Source: Lachnospiraceae bacterium (GTDB taxonomy: Bacteria > Bacillota > Clostridia > Lachnospirales > Lachnospiraceae). From it: 64,000 nt of DNA. Positions within the stretch are counted from its first letter, which is position 1. Every line of letters begins with the position of its first letter. The position numbers were made by a program, and so were the translations under genes. Location: positions 111,434-175,433 of the forward strand of contig CAJTHM010000015.1 in assembly GCA_910576125.1 (NCBI GenBank), in the 5' to 3' direction. Of the stretch, positions 1 through 8,597 are shown piece by piece. Under the pieces are notes generated by a model that saw nothing but the letters and a program-made list of their open reading frames with translations, had not been told where the DNA came from and did not search any database.

Positions 1-1402
1 TAAAAGGGTTCTGCCCCTCCACCCGGAGCCGCCAGACACACAGCCAGAACAGCGCCGCCAAAAGCGCCATCACGAGCCAGTTGTCCTTGAACCGCCGAAA
101 CAGCTTCTGCAGCAGCGGCGTAGAGGCAATGGCCCCCAAAGCAAACAGCACGCCGTAATTCACCAGGGCCTTGTGCCAGTCCCCCGCGCTGACCCGGATG
201 CCCGGAATCACATGGAACATCCTGCCCAGGAAAACCTGCAGCTGCCCGATGTCCGTGATGGCGAAGCACACCCATGTAATCGGAATGTACGCCCACACAT
301 AGAGGCGGGACAGCAGCTTTCCGGGCGCCTTTTCCAGCACTGCCGTCACCCCCAGGGCATCCAGCTGTCTCTCAATCACAATCGCCAGCCACAGGAGCAT
401 CCCCCAGATCAGGAAATTGCCCGTGATGCCATGCCAGACGGAGGTCAGGAACCAGACCGCCAGCAGATGGCAGACTGTCCGGTACTCTCCCTTGCGGTTC
501 CCGCCCAGCGGAATGTACACATACTCCCTGAACCACCGTCCCAGCGTCATATGCCATCTGCGGTAGAAGTCCCGGACCGATGTGGCCATGTAGGGATTGT
601 TGAAATTCTCAGGCAGCGTAAATCCCAGCATCCTGCCCAGCCCCATAGCCATCAGAGAATAGCCGAAAAAGTCAAAGTATATCTTCAGGGAGTAGGCGAT
701 AGCCGCCAGCCAGGCCAGGGGCGTGGAGATGCTCGCGAATCCCGTCACCTGCACCTCCTGCCACAGGAGCCCTATCCGGTCCGCCAGGAGCACCTTGGCA
801 GCCAGCCCCATGGTGAATACCTTGAATCCTTCCTGCACCCCTTTTGCCGTGAACTCCCGGGAGGTCAGGCTCTTCCGCACTTCCCCATAGTTCACTATAG
901 GCCCCGAGAGCAGCTGGGGAAACATGGAGATGTAGGTGGCGAACTTCAGGAAAGAAGGCTCCCTGCGCTGGTTTCCCCGGTACACATCTATCAGATAGGA
1001 GAGAATCTGAAAGGTGTAAAAGCTGATGCCCAAGGGCAGGCAGCCCCCTGCCATACCATGATCAACATACTTAAATGCCGCCAGAATCCCCACATTGTAC
1101 AGGATGGCTATGACGAACACCGCCCTGCGTCTTCTATTTAGTTTTAATCTATTCGCTCTAAGCTTACTCTTCTGTTCCCCATCTGCCTTGTGCGGCTCCC
1201 TGCGTCCCAGATGCAGGCCAAAGAAATAATTGACCAGGATGGACAGCATGAGAAGCGGCAGATACCTCAACTCCCCATAAGCATAAAAAATAAGACTTCC
1301 TGACAGAAGTGTCACATTTTTCATCTTTGCGGGGACCATGCTGTAAAATATCAAAAATAACGGAAGAAAGAAGAGTAAGAATTCTATACTACTGAATATC
1401 AA
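1..1402 (-). CDS. MBOAT family O-acyltransferase (AlgI/DltB-like), 3' end outside window
   Basis: This is a multi-pass membrane O-acyltransferase that would move an acyl group, usually acetyl, onto a surface polysaccharide or other extracellular acceptor. About 467 codons are visible and the frame is still open at the left edge, so the C-terminus is missing. The conserved MBOAT core is readable: an R-R-W-H motif followed by L-G-R-W-F-R-E-Y-V-Y-I-P-L-G-G, and later S-V-W-H-G, whose His is the presumed catalytic residue. Hydrophobic helices are spread along the chain. No ATG fits the family N-terminus; a TTG at 1402-1400 gives M-I-F-S-S-I-E-F, which matches the usual start, and an in-frame TGA lies just upstream. 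A partner SGNH/AlgX-type protein would be expected beyond position 1. The family is certain; the acceptor is unknown. Confidence 0.9.
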   Translation of the reverse strand, partial: MIFSSIEFLLFFLPLFLIFYSMVPAKMKNVTLLSGSLIFYAYGELRYLPLLMLSILVNYFFGLHLGRREPHKADGEQKSKLRANRLKLNRRRRAVFVIAILYNVGILAAFKYVDHGMAGGCLPLGISFYTFQILSYLIDVYRGNQRREPSFLKFATYISMFPQLLSGPIVNYGEVRKSLTSREFTAKGVQEGFKVFTMGLAAKVLLADRIGLLWQEVQVTGFASISTPLAWLAAIAYSLKIYFDFFGYSLMAMGLGRMLGFTLPENFNNPYMATSVRDFYRRWHMTLGRWFREYVYIPLGGNRKGEYRTVCHLLAVWFLTSVWHGITGNFLIWGMLLWLAIVIERQLDALGVTAVLEKAPGKLLSRLYVWAYIPITWVCFAITDIGQLQVFLGRMFHVIPGIRVSAGDWHKALVNYGVLFALGAIASTPLLQKLFRRFKDNWLVMALLAALFWLCVWRLRVEGQNPF

Positions 1403-1581
1403 GAATCATCACATCTTTCATCGGTTCTAATTTTATCGTCTCTATATATAATACTAACTTGCTTTCGCTCACTTTACAACTTAAAAATAATTAATTTCTC
1501 TTTCCAAATCGTTACAAATATGTAGCATTTATGTAAAAACTATTGTAAACTATCTATAACAAGCGCAGAAAGGACGAGACC

Positions 1582-2340
1582 ATGAAAGAACAACTATACA
1601 CCATCCCCTTAAATGACGCCGTGAACGCGGATGACGAGTGCCCATTTTGCTTCATCGAGAGAAGCGTGGAGCGCGATCTCCTGGATTTCGTGCTGGGAAG
1701 CGGCTCCTCCTATATGGAGGCTGACATCCGCGAGATGACGGACAAGGCCGGTTTCTGCAGACAGCATTTTCAGAAAATGTTCGACTACGGCAATACGCTG
1801 GGCAATGCCTGGATCTTGAAGACCCATTATCAAAAAGTCATCGGCGAGATGAAAAACGAGTTCGCCCATTTCAAGCCCGCCAAGACCTCTTTCAAGGACA
1901 AGCTCCGCAAGGCCACGGATTCCAACCCCATCGCCGCATGGGTCCGTAAAAAGGAATCCTCCTGCTACATCTGTGACCACTTTGCCGACACTTACGCCAG
2001 ATACATGGACACCTTTTTCTACCTCTGGAATCAGGACGATGCGTTCCGCCAGAAGATAAAGGACGGCAAGGGCTTCTGCCTGCACCATTTCGGAGACCTG
2101 TGCGAGGCGGCGGATACCAGGCTCTCCAACAACGCAAAGGAAGAGTTCTACGGCACTGTATTCCCCCTCATGGAAAGCAATATGAGCCGCCTGTCAGAGG
2201 ACGTGGCGTGGATGGTGGAAAAATTCGACTACCGCAACAAAGACGCTGACTGGAAGAACTCCAGGGACGCCATCCAGCGCGGCATGCAGAAATTAAAAGG
2301 CGGTTATCCCGCGGACGGCCCCTATCAGATGAGCAAATAA
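1582..2340 (+). CDS. DUF6062 family protein
   Basis: A 252-residue soluble protein of a family common in Lachnospiraceae with no assigned function. It carries paired cysteines typical of metal binding: C-P-F-C near residue 21, C-R-Q-H-F near 59, C-Y-I-C near 129 and F-C-L-H-H-F near 165. The arrangement looks like two copies of a CxxC...CxxH unit, suggesting a duplicated zinc- or iron-binding fold. There is no signal peptide or membrane segment. The start is the ATG after GAAAGGA. The gene is monocistronic; it converges with the TetR gene downstream and diverges from the acyltransferase upstream. The family call comes from recognising the motif pattern, and no reaction can be proposed. Confidence 0.82.
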   Translation: MKEQLYTIPLNDAVNADDECPFCFIERSVERDLLDFVLGSGSSYMEADIREMTDKAGFCRQHFQKMFDYGNTLGNAWILKTHYQKVIGEMKNEFAHFKPAKTSFKDKLRKATDSNPIAAWVRKKESSCYICDHFADTYARYMDTFFYLWNQDDAFRQKIKDGKGFCLHHFGDLCEAADTRLSNNAKEEFYGTVFPLMESNMSRLSEDVAWMVEKFDYRNKDADWKNSRDAIQRGMQKLKGGYPADGPYQMSK

Positions 2341-2361
2341 CCGGCCGCGTTCCTGAATCCG

Positions 2362-2964
2362 TCAACGATAGACGATTCCCCTGACCATGTCCAGATAGCC
2401 GCAGATTTCCTCATAGAGCATCTCCGGCTGGAAAGAAGCGTCCTGGAACCGCTCTGTCAGCAGGCCCTTGATGGTGAAGTCCAGCATCTTGCGCAGCCTT
2501 TCTCCATCCACGCTCTCTGGCAGGGCTGCATAGTCAATCTGGCTGTCTATGACGGCGTAGGTCTCCGCCAGGGCATCCCGCTTCTCCTCTGTGGAGAGCA
2601 GCGCCTCATAGGAGTCCTCCGACAGAGAGCGGTTCAGGAACTGCTGCATGTAAGGATACCCTTTCATCGCATGCATCTTGGCGCATTCCACCTGCTTCAT
2701 AAGCGCGAACAAATCCGTCTCATCGGCGTCCACCGTAGACCGCAGCTCCAGATTCATGAACCTGACGCTGTAGTCGTAAACGAAGCAGTAGAGCCCCACC
2801 TTGCTGCCAAAGTAATGGAAGAGCAGCCCCTTGCTGATGGCCGCCTCTTTCACAATGTCATCGGTGCTGCCGCGGCGGTAGCCCTGCATGGCGAAAACCT
2901 TCAGGGCAGCGTTGATGATTCTGTCCTGTTTCTCTTTTTTTATGTCGAAGAATTTACTATTCAT
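2362..2964 (-). CDS. TetR/AcrR family transcriptional regulator
   Basis: A 200-residue one-component repressor. Residues about 13-58 form the TetR N-terminal DNA-binding domain: a helix with I-I-N-A-A-L-K-V-F, the helix-turn-helix containing S-T-D-D-I-V-K-E-A, and the signature G-L-L-F-H-Y-F-G-S-K. The rest is the helical ligand-binding and dimerisation domain, whose ligand cannot be read from sequence. The start has a good AGAGGAG site. The gene diverges from the small acidic membrane protein at 3139, and the 174-base intergene has an extended -10 element (TGTTATAAT, 3000-3008 on the minus strand) for this gene. Autoregulation and control of the divergent gene are plausible by analogy but not shown. 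Confidence 0.93.
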   Translation of the reverse strand: MNSKFFDIKKEKQDRIINAALKVFAMQGYRRGSTDDIVKEAAISKGLLFHYFGSKVGLYCFVYDYSVRFMNLELRSTVDADETDLFALMKQVECAKMHAMKGYPYMQQFLNRSLSEDSYEALLSTEEKRDALAETYAVIDSQIDYAALPESVDGERLRKMLDFTIKGLLTERFQDASFQPEMLYEEICGYLDMVRGIVYR

Positions 2965-3138
2965 ATGTAAGACGCTCCTCTGAAAGGGATAATAAAATGA
3001 TTATAACATGCCCTGACCCTAACGGAAAGCAAATCATAAATTTTTAGTAAAATTATGCATATTCTCTTTTCAATTCTGCAAAATAGTATTAATATCATAG
3101 TATCAGAAAAAATGAACCCATATTGAAAGGAGTCACTT

Positions 3139-3540
3139 ATGGCTAAAAAATTTGGAAAGCTTTTGGTGTTCAGCGCAGTAATCGGTTCCGCGATTGGCGC
3201 CGTCTGCTATTTCGCTCGCAAGAAAAATGCAGAGGCGGACATCGCGGAAGAAGATTACGATGATTTCAGTGAGGACGAGGAGACCAAGTCCGATGATTCC
3301 CGCAGCTACGTCCCTCTGACTCCCGACGCACAGCCCGAGACAGCGGGAGAAGAAGCGCCTGCCGGTGAGGCTGCTTCTGAGGAATCCCCCGGGAAAGAGG
3401 CTGCTGCTGCAGAAGAAAGCGGTTTCACCCCTCTCTCGGAGCAGGTTGCGGAGACCGCCCAGAAAGCGGAGGAGACTGTGGAAGAATTCTTTGACGAAGA
3501 AGACAGCTCTGACGAAGAGCCTCCCATCAGCGACAACTAA
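3139..3540 (+). CDS. Membrane-anchored highly acidic small protein
   Basis: A 133-residue protein of unknown function. A short basic start (M-A-K-K) leads into a hydrophobic segment at about residues 8-26 (V-F-S-A-V-I-G-S-A-I-G-A-V-C-Y-F) followed by R-K-K, a stop-transfer pattern. The remainder, about 105 residues, is dominated by Glu, Asp, Ala, Ser and Pro and is likely disordered. Translation is supported by GAAAGGAG seven bases before ATG, and a strong terminator follows. Similar YtxH-like or hypothetical proteins occur in clostridia. The gene is transcribed away from the TetR gene. Confidence 0.75.
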   Translation: MAKKFGKLLVFSAVIGSAIGAVCYFARKKNAEADIAEEDYDDFSEDEETKSDDSRSYVPLTPDAQPETAGEEAPAGEAASEESPGKEAAAAEESGFTPLSEQVAETAQKAEETVEEFFDEEDSSDEEPPISDN

Positions 3541-3621
3541 CCTGCGGCCAGGCATGGCTTTAGGCCCGCCACTATCGCAGCCGCATGAACCACATTTTCG
3601 AAAATCCAAAATAAGGCAGAT

Positions 3622-3670
3622 GCACAGGATATGGCAGGGAAGAACCGTCCCCGCGATATCCTGTGTTTTT
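3622..3670 (+). terminator. Rho-independent terminator
   Basis: A perfect 10-base-pair stem (CACAGGATAT at 3623-3632 with ATATCCTGTG at 3656-3665) is followed directly by five T residues on the plus strand. It ends the transcript of the acidic membrane protein and lies 80 bases after its stop codon. Confidence 0.85.
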
Positions 3671-3721
3671 GTGCAAGGCACATTCCCGCCGCAGGCGGCA
3701 GTGCGCGGATTCTATCGTTTC

Positions 3722-5149
3722 TTACTTCCAGGCTTCATGCAAGAGAGCCATGCCCTCCCTGATTTCCGCCTCTCCGAGCCCGCCGAAGCCCAAGAGCACC
3801 GTCCGGCTGTCAGGGGCCGCCTCCACCATGCTCTCGGACAGTCCATAGACCCGCACGCCCCGGTCTGCCGCCCTGCGGATCAGCTCCCCTTCCCCCATGC
3901 CGTTCTTCGCAGTCAGTACCAGATGCAGCCCCGCGTTCTCTCCCGACACCTCAAAGCTGTCCCGCATATCTCCCAGACAGTCCAGAAGCAGCTCATGCTT
4001 TGCCCGGTAAATCTTGCGCATCTTGTTCAGGTGCCGCTCAAAATATCCCTCCCCGATGAACTCGTTCAGAATGCTCTGATCGATGCGGGACACCGTACAG
4101 GAATAAAAGGAACAGTCCTCCAGGTATTTCTTCAGCAGCGAATCCGGCAGCACCATGAAGCTGACGCGGATGGCAGGAGCGATGGCTTTGGAAAAAGTCC
4201 CCACATATATGACTTTCGCGTGACCATCCGACGCCAGCAGGGCAGGAATCGGCTTGCCCCGGAAGCGGAATTCGCTGTCGTAATCATCCTCAATCAGATA
4301 GCGGTCCGCACTTCCGTCAGCCCATTTCAGCAGCTCCATCCTCCGCCCGATCGGCATCACGGTCCCCAAAGGGAACTGATGGGACGGCATCACATAAGCA
4401 GCCCTCACATCCGCCTGCTCCAGCTTGTCCGCCCGCATGCCGCACTCGTCCATGTCCACGGTGACGATATCATATGCAAAAGAACAGAACAGCCTGTAAG
4501 ATCTCTTGTAAGTGGGATTCTCCATGGCGATACGCACATGGCGGCCTAAGATTTTTTCCAGCAAAAGCAATAGATAGTCATTTCCCGCCCCCACGATAAT
4601 CTGCTCCGGCCTGCAGTCCGCCCCTCTGGATGAATGGAGGTAACGGCTGATGGTCCGGCGCAGTCCATAGTCCCCCTGGGCCTCGCCTCTGGCGAACAGG
4701 TCACTGTTGGCATAAGTAAGGATATTTTTGGTAATCCTTTTCCATACGCTGAACGGGAATCCCGTCATGTCAATGTCATAGGGGGAAAAATCAATGATCC
4801 CTTTGGACTGCGTACCGATGGAATTCTCTGCTCCGGCCTCTCTTTCTGCCGATATGCTGCCGGCCAGCGCCGGCAGGCTAGCGTCCAGCTGCAGCAGATC
4901 TTCCATGGGACAGACAAAATATCCCCTATAGGGCCTGGACTCGATATAGCCCTCGCTGAGCAGCTGCCCATAGGCATAGTCCACCGTGCTCCTGGCCACC
5001 TGGAGATATTCTGCCAGAGAACGCGTAGAAGGAAGCTTCTCCCCCGAAAGAAGCTTCCCTCCTTTGATTTCCCCTTTGATATGCTGATATATCTGCTCAT
5101 ACAGACAGCTGTCCCCCTCTGTCCGTATCTGAAACGTCATCTCATTCAA
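3722..5149 (-). CDS. MocR/PdxR-type GntR regulator with aminotransferase domain
   Basis: A 475-residue PLP-dependent transcription factor. Residues about 10-80 are a GntR winged helix (Y-E-Q-I-Y-Q-H-I-K-G-E-I, then L-P-S-T-R-S-L-A-E-Y and T-V-D-Y-A-Y-G-Q-L). After a linker, residues about 115-475 form a class I aminotransferase fold, with the PLP lysine in G-T-F-S-K-A-I-A-P. Length matches the family. MocR proteins sense PLP or an amino-acid ligand; PdxR controls PLP synthesis, but no pdxST genes are in the window, so the target is open. It lies 13 bases downstream of the DUF2225 gene and is probably co-transcribed with it. Confidence 0.93.
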   Translation of the reverse strand: MNEMTFQIRTEGDSCLYEQIYQHIKGEIKGGKLLSGEKLPSTRSLAEYLQVARSTVDYAYGQLLSEGYIESRPYRGYFVCPMEDLLQLDASLPALAGSISAEREAGAENSIGTQSKGIIDFSPYDIDMTGFPFSVWKRITKNILTYANSDLFARGEAQGDYGLRRTISRYLHSSRGADCRPEQIIVGAGNDYLLLLLEKILGRHVRIAMENPTYKRSYRLFCSFAYDIVTVDMDECGMRADKLEQADVRAAYVMPSHQFPLGTVMPIGRRMELLKWADGSADRYLIEDDYDSEFRFRGKPIPALLASDGHAKVIYVGTFSKAIAPAIRVSFMVLPDSLLKKYLEDCSFYSCTVSRIDQSILNEFIGEGYFERHLNKMRKIYRAKHELLLDCLGDMRDSFEVSGENAGLHLVLTAKNGMGEGELIRRAADRGVRVYGLSESMVEAAPDSRTVLLGFGGLGEAEIREGMALLHEAWK

Positions 5150-5162
5150 AGCATTCCCCCGT

Positions 5163-6017
5163 TCATCCCTGCTGTTTCTTTTTCATCTCCAGCATCACCT
5201 GTTCTTTCATATCCCTCGCCCTGTCCTTGATACGGGAATTGGCTGTCCTGGACGTGATGATGCTGCTGAGGAGACGCATGGATACCTCAAAATCCTGAAA
5301 CCGCATCCCCAGCGCCGCAAGCAGATAATCCACAGTGACCTCATTCATGCCGCACATGGGAAACATCTCCGTCTGCCTGGCCTCCGTGAAGCCCTTGTAG
5401 GTATGCTGCAGAAGTTCATTTTCCTGCCCTGCCAGTTCCGTAATCAGCGTCTGATCCGGCTGCTCCTTTTCTTTCAGGCTTTCGGCGTATCCTCTGGCCA
5501 GCCAGGCATACTTCAGACAGATATACGCCCTTTCGCTGTTCTTTGCATGTTTTACCACTGCTCCCACCAGCGCCAGCTTATACCGCTCCAGCGCCTCCTT
5601 GTAGGTATAAATATCGCCCTGGTGAGGCGTGATGCGCACGGTCTGGCTGATCTTCTCCCTGATGAGCTTCGCCTGACTGGATGTAATGCCCGTAAAATAC
5701 CGCATCAGCGCCGCATAGCCGCATATCGGGCACATCACCACCTCATACTTGGCCGCATCGATTCCGTCATATCTGGCCCGGAGATCAAAATCCGTGCCCA
5801 GGAGCTTCGCCTTATTGGACTTCATGATTTTGGAAGTAAAGGAACTGTCGCACACCGGACATACGAAAGACCTGTCGTATATCAAATCCTTTTCTTCCGG
5901 TTTCGGTGCGGCCATGGGCTCCGCTTTTGCCTTCTCAGCTTTCTTCGGCTCCTCGAAAAGGCTCACATCCTCCAGGTTCCCCAGGCCCAGACTCTTTAAA
6001 CCTGATAAGATTCCCAT
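5163..6017 (-). CDS. DUF2225 family protein with two CxxC zinc knuckles
   Basis: A 284-residue protein of the DUF2225 family, function unknown. After a variable Lys/Glu/Ala/Pro-rich stretch there is C-P-V-C (D-S-S-F) and, about 45 residues later, C-P-I-C-G-Y, a split four-cysteine metal site; the C-terminal half is helical and resembles TPR-like packing (Y-K-E-A-L-E-R-Y-K-L-A). I chose the ATG at 6017, giving M-G-I-L-S-G-L-K-S-L-G-L, because it matches the family N-terminus and follows GGAGAAG. The longer frame from 6098 would code through a GC-rich hairpin that looks untranslated. The gene follows glnS and precedes the MocR gene on the same strand. Confidence 0.85.
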   Translation of the reverse strand: MGILSGLKSLGLGNLEDVSLFEEPKKAEKAKAEPMAAPKPEEKDLIYDRSFVCPVCDSSFTSKIMKSNKAKLLGTDFDLRARYDGIDAAKYEVVMCPICGYAALMRYFTGITSSQAKLIREKISQTVRITPHQGDIYTYKEALERYKLALVGAVVKHAKNSERAYICLKYAWLARGYAESLKEKEQPDQTLITELAGQENELLQHTYKGFTEARQTEMFPMCGMNEVTVDYLLAALGMRFQDFEVSMRLLSSIITSRTANSRIKDRARDMKEQVMLEMKKKQQG

Positions 6018-6067
6018 ACTCTTCTCCACCCCGCCCAGGACTCTGTCAAAGCCCTGCTTCATTCCAC

Positions 6068-6094
6068 GGCGCCCGGAGGGCGCCTTTTCTTTTT
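6068..6094 (+). terminator. Terminator-like hairpin on plus strand, no plus-strand gene upstream
   Basis: A 7-base-pair perfect stem (GGCGCCC, loop GGA, GGGCGCC, 6068-6084) is followed by TTTTCTTTTT on the plus strand. The genes on both sides are on the minus strand, where the same element is a hairpin preceded by an A-tract. It may end antisense transcription, or act as a 5' hairpin on the DUF2225 message. Confidence 0.5.
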
Positions 6095-6178
6095 GCATGG
6101 GCCCCTGCTGTGCTCAGGCCCGTAATCCTCTCTTCTGCCGACGGATGCTTTCAGCCTGCTGCCCCTGACGTTCCCCCC

Positions 6179-7855
6179 TCACTGCGCGGCATCGGGCTTC
6201 GGCAATACATAGGAACTCTTCAGGGACACGATGCGGTTGAACACCAGCGCGTCCGGCGCAGAGTCCTTTGCGTCCACACAGAAGAAGCCCTGTCTCACGA
6301 ACTGGAACCTCGCATATTTTTCCGCTCCCGCAAAGGCAGGCTCCAGATAGCAAGTCTCCCTGACGGTCAGGGAATTCGGATTCAGGTTCAGGCTTCCGTC
6401 CTCGTTGTAGACCCCTTTTTCCTCATCGATGATATTCTCATACAGCCGCACTTCCGCCTTCAGGGCAGTGTCGGCGGCCACCCAGTGGATGGTGCCCTTC
6501 ACCTTCCTTCCGTCCGGGCTGTTCCCACCTCTGGAAGCCGGATCATAGGTGCAGTGCACCTCCACGACTTCGCCTGCCTGGTTCTTGACGCAGCCGGTGC
6601 ACTTCACGAAATAGGCGTTCATCAGGCGCACTTCATTGCCCGGGAACATCCGGAAGTACTTCTTCGGGGGCTCCTCCATGAAGTCCTCCCGCTCGATATA
6701 CAGCTCCCTGCCGAAAGGCACTTCCCTGCTGCCAAGGGCTTCGTTCTCAGGATTGTTCCCCACTGTCAGCATTTCGGTCTGCCCTTCCGGGTAATTGTCG
6801 ATGATCAGCTTCACCGGATCCAGCACCGCCATCAGACGGGGCGCCTTCGCCTTCAGATCTTCCCGGATACAGTATTCCAACATGGCGTAATCCGCGATGG
6901 ACTGGGCCTTGGAGACGCCGCACAGTTCCACGAACTTCTGGATCGACTCCGGCGTAAAACCCCGGCGGCGCAGGGCCGCGATGGACACCAGCCGGGGATC
7001 GTCCCAGCCGTCCACGATATTCTCCTGCACCAGCTTCTTGATATACCGCTTTCCCATCACCACGTTCTTCAGGTACAGCTTGGCGAACTCAATCTGCTTG
7101 GGAGGATGAGGGTATTCCAGCTCCCGCACCACCCAGTCGTAGAGAGGCCTGTGATCCTCGAACTCCAGCGTGCAGATGGAATGGGTGATTCCCTCTATGG
7201 CGTCCTCAATGGGGTGAGCGAAATCATACATGGGGTAGATGCACCATGCGTCTCCGGTATTGTGATGATTCATGTGCGCCACACGGTAAATGACGGGATC
7301 GCGCATATTGATGTTGGGCGAGGCCATGTCGATGCGGGCCCGCAGCACCTTCTCCCCGTCCCCGTACTTTCCGTCCTTCATCTCCTGGAACAGCTGCAGA
7401 TTCTCCTCCACCGTGCGGGTATTATAAGGGTCGTCTTTCCCCGGCTCGGTCAGGCTTCCCCTGTATTCACGAATCTGCTCCGCGGTCAGGTCCGAGACAT
7501 AGGCCTTGCCCTTTTTGATCAGCTTCGCCGCCGCCTCGTACATCTGCCCGAAATAATCGGAGGCGAAGAACAGCCGGTCCTCCCAGTCCGCCCCCAGCCA
7601 CTGGATGTCCTCCTTGATGGATTCCACGAATTCGATGTCCTCCTTGGTGGGGTTGGTGTCATCGAAGCGCATGTTGAATTTGCCGTTGTACTGCCGGGCC
7701 AGGCCGTAGTTCAAAAGTATGCTCTTGGCATGTCCGATATGCAGGTAGCCGTTAGGCTCCGGCGGGAAGCGGGTGTGCACGGTCTCACATGTCCCCTCCG
7801 CCAGATCCTTGTCTATGATCATTTCAATAAAATTTCTGGATTCCGTCTCGCTCAT
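6179..7855 (-). CDS. glnS: Glutaminyl-tRNA synthetase
   Basis: GlnRS charges tRNA-Gln with glutamine using ATP in the cytoplasm. The 558-residue chain shows the class I signature P-P-E-P-N-G-Y-L-H-I-G-H-A-K-S at about residue 31, the Asp-rich F-D-D-T-N-P-T-K-E-D segment that follows it, and a KMSKS-equivalent loop V-V-M-G-K-R-Y-I-K-K (Gly in place of the usual Ser). The C-terminal anticodon-binding beta-barrels are present, so length fits the family. A sigma-A promoter lies about 115 bases upstream. It coexists here with a gatCAB operon, so Gln-tRNA need not come from transamidation and GatCAB may serve Asn-tRNA instead. DUF2225 and mocR follow on the same strand. Confidence 0.97.
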   Translation of the reverse strand: MSETESRNFIEMIIDKDLAEGTCETVHTRFPPEPNGYLHIGHAKSILLNYGLARQYNGKFNMRFDDTNPTKEDIEFVESIKEDIQWLGADWEDRLFFASDYFGQMYEAAAKLIKKGKAYVSDLTAEQIREYRGSLTEPGKDDPYNTRTVEENLQLFQEMKDGKYGDGEKVLRARIDMASPNINMRDPVIYRVAHMNHHNTGDAWCIYPMYDFAHPIEDAIEGITHSICTLEFEDHRPLYDWVVRELEYPHPPKQIEFAKLYLKNVVMGKRYIKKLVQENIVDGWDDPRLVSIAALRRRGFTPESIQKFVELCGVSKAQSIADYAMLEYCIREDLKAKAPRLMAVLDPVKLIIDNYPEGQTEMLTVGNNPENEALGSREVPFGRELYIEREDFMEEPPKKYFRMFPGNEVRLMNAYFVKCTGCVKNQAGEVVEVHCTYDPASRGGNSPDGRKVKGTIHWVAADTALKAEVRLYENIIDEEKGVYNEDGSLNLNPNSLTVRETCYLEPAFAGAEKYARFQFVRQGFFCVDAKDSAPDALVFNRIVSLKSSYVLPKPDAAQ

Positions 7856-7902
7856 CTGTCAGGTCCTTGCCTTTCCTATACGTCTGCGGCATCTGCTGCC
7901 CT

Positions 7903-7922
7903 CCGGCCTGCATTCAGGCCGG
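7903..7922 (-). other. Leader hairpin upstream of glnS
   Basis: A perfect 8-base-pair inverted repeat (CCGGCCTG, 4-base loop, CAGGCCGG) lies between the glnS promoter and start codon. There is no T-tract, so it is not a terminator. No known glutamine or T-box leader was recognised in the roughly 110-base leader. Confidence 0.4.
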
Positions 7923-7970
7923 GTATCCTCAAGATGGCCATTCCGCCCGCTCCATGCCGCGAATAAAGCC

Positions 7971-8000
7971 ATTATATCATAACTCCGCAATTTCTTTCAA
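7971..8000 (-). promoter_or_regulatory. Sigma-A promoter for glnS
   Basis: Minus strand TTGAAA (8000-7995), 18-base spacer, TATAAT (7976-7971). The -10 is a perfect match to consensus. It sits about 115 bases before the glnS start. Confidence 0.7.
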
Positions 8001-8050
8001 CAAGATTCAGTACATTCCTGAAAAAAACATGAAAGTCCTCTTGTCTCTTA

Positions 8051-8437
8051 TCAAGATTCCGGCAGTTCCAGGATGTCCCCTTTATCGGCGCCTGCGGCAC
8101 AGATATAGGTTTTGTCCGTGCGGCGCCCGGTTTCCCGGAAATGATCCATGATATATTTTGCCGAAAGGGGCATTTCCAGAGAGCCTGTCTCTTCCAGAGG
8201 AAACCATTTGCACAGACCCTCGTTGGAGACAAGATTATCGTCCACATGTTCTTTTATATCCGCGAAAAAGTAATAATTCTGCCTTATCTCTCCCTTTGTC
8301 TTCCGGAATGCAATATAGCCCCCTGCCGAGCCCGTCCAGACATCGCTGACCACCCTGCCGCCCTGTCTGTAGAGGAGGAGCACCCTGTCTCCCCTGAACA
8401 GATAGATGGCCGTCATGTTCCTCAGCTTTCCTTCCAC
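8051..8437 (-). CDS. Nudix-fold protein lacking the Nudix box (probably inactive)
   Basis: The flanks match an NUDIX hydrolase family that is common in Lachnospiraceae: the start R-N-M-T-A-I-Y-L-F-R-G-D and L-L-L-Y-R-Q-G-G-R-V-V-S-D-V-W-T-G-S-A-G-G, then R-K-T-K-G-E-I-R-Q-N-Y-Y-F-F and a C-terminal I-M-D-H-F. The central catalytic box (G-x5-E-x7-R-E-x2-E-E-x-G) that should follow G-S-A-G-G is absent: G-G is joined directly to Y-I-A-F-R-K-T-K. The frame stays open, so this looks like an in-frame deletion of roughly 40 codons. The preferred start is a GTG at 8437, nine bases after a strong TAGGAGG; the result is 128 residues. Without the metal-binding glutamates, pyrophosphohydrolase activity is not expected. 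It follows the purine operon on the same strand. Confidence 0.7.
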   Translation of the reverse strand: MEGKLRNMTAIYLFRGDRVLLLYRQGGRVVSDVWTGSAGGYIAFRKTKGEIRQNYYFFADIKEHVDDNLVSNEGLCKWFPLEETGSLEMPLSAKYIMDHFRETGRRTDKTYICAAGADKGDILELPES

Positions 8438-8597
8438 AGCGTTTTTCCTCCTAACCGGACAGACAGGCATTTCACGATGCGCCCTCGCAAATCCGTACAT
8501 GCTTTTTACTCTTTTTTGCCACATTCCCCTGCTGCGGCGCTGCCTCTTACCGCAATCCCTTTCAGGGTATTTGTCAGTCAGAGACGATTCTCTGATA

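Noticed and set aside
173..1141. 322-residue open frame on the plus strand
   Set aside because: It is the complement of the MBOAT acyltransferase; composition is His/Gln/Pro-rich as in antisense frames and it has no ribosome site.
3365..4549. 394-residue plus-strand frame
   Set aside because: It overlaps the acidic protein gene in another frame and is antisense to the MocR gene; no recognisable domain.
5906..7966. 686-residue plus-strand frame
   Set aside because: It lies antisense to glnS, which has clear synthetase motifs; the long frame results from codon bias.
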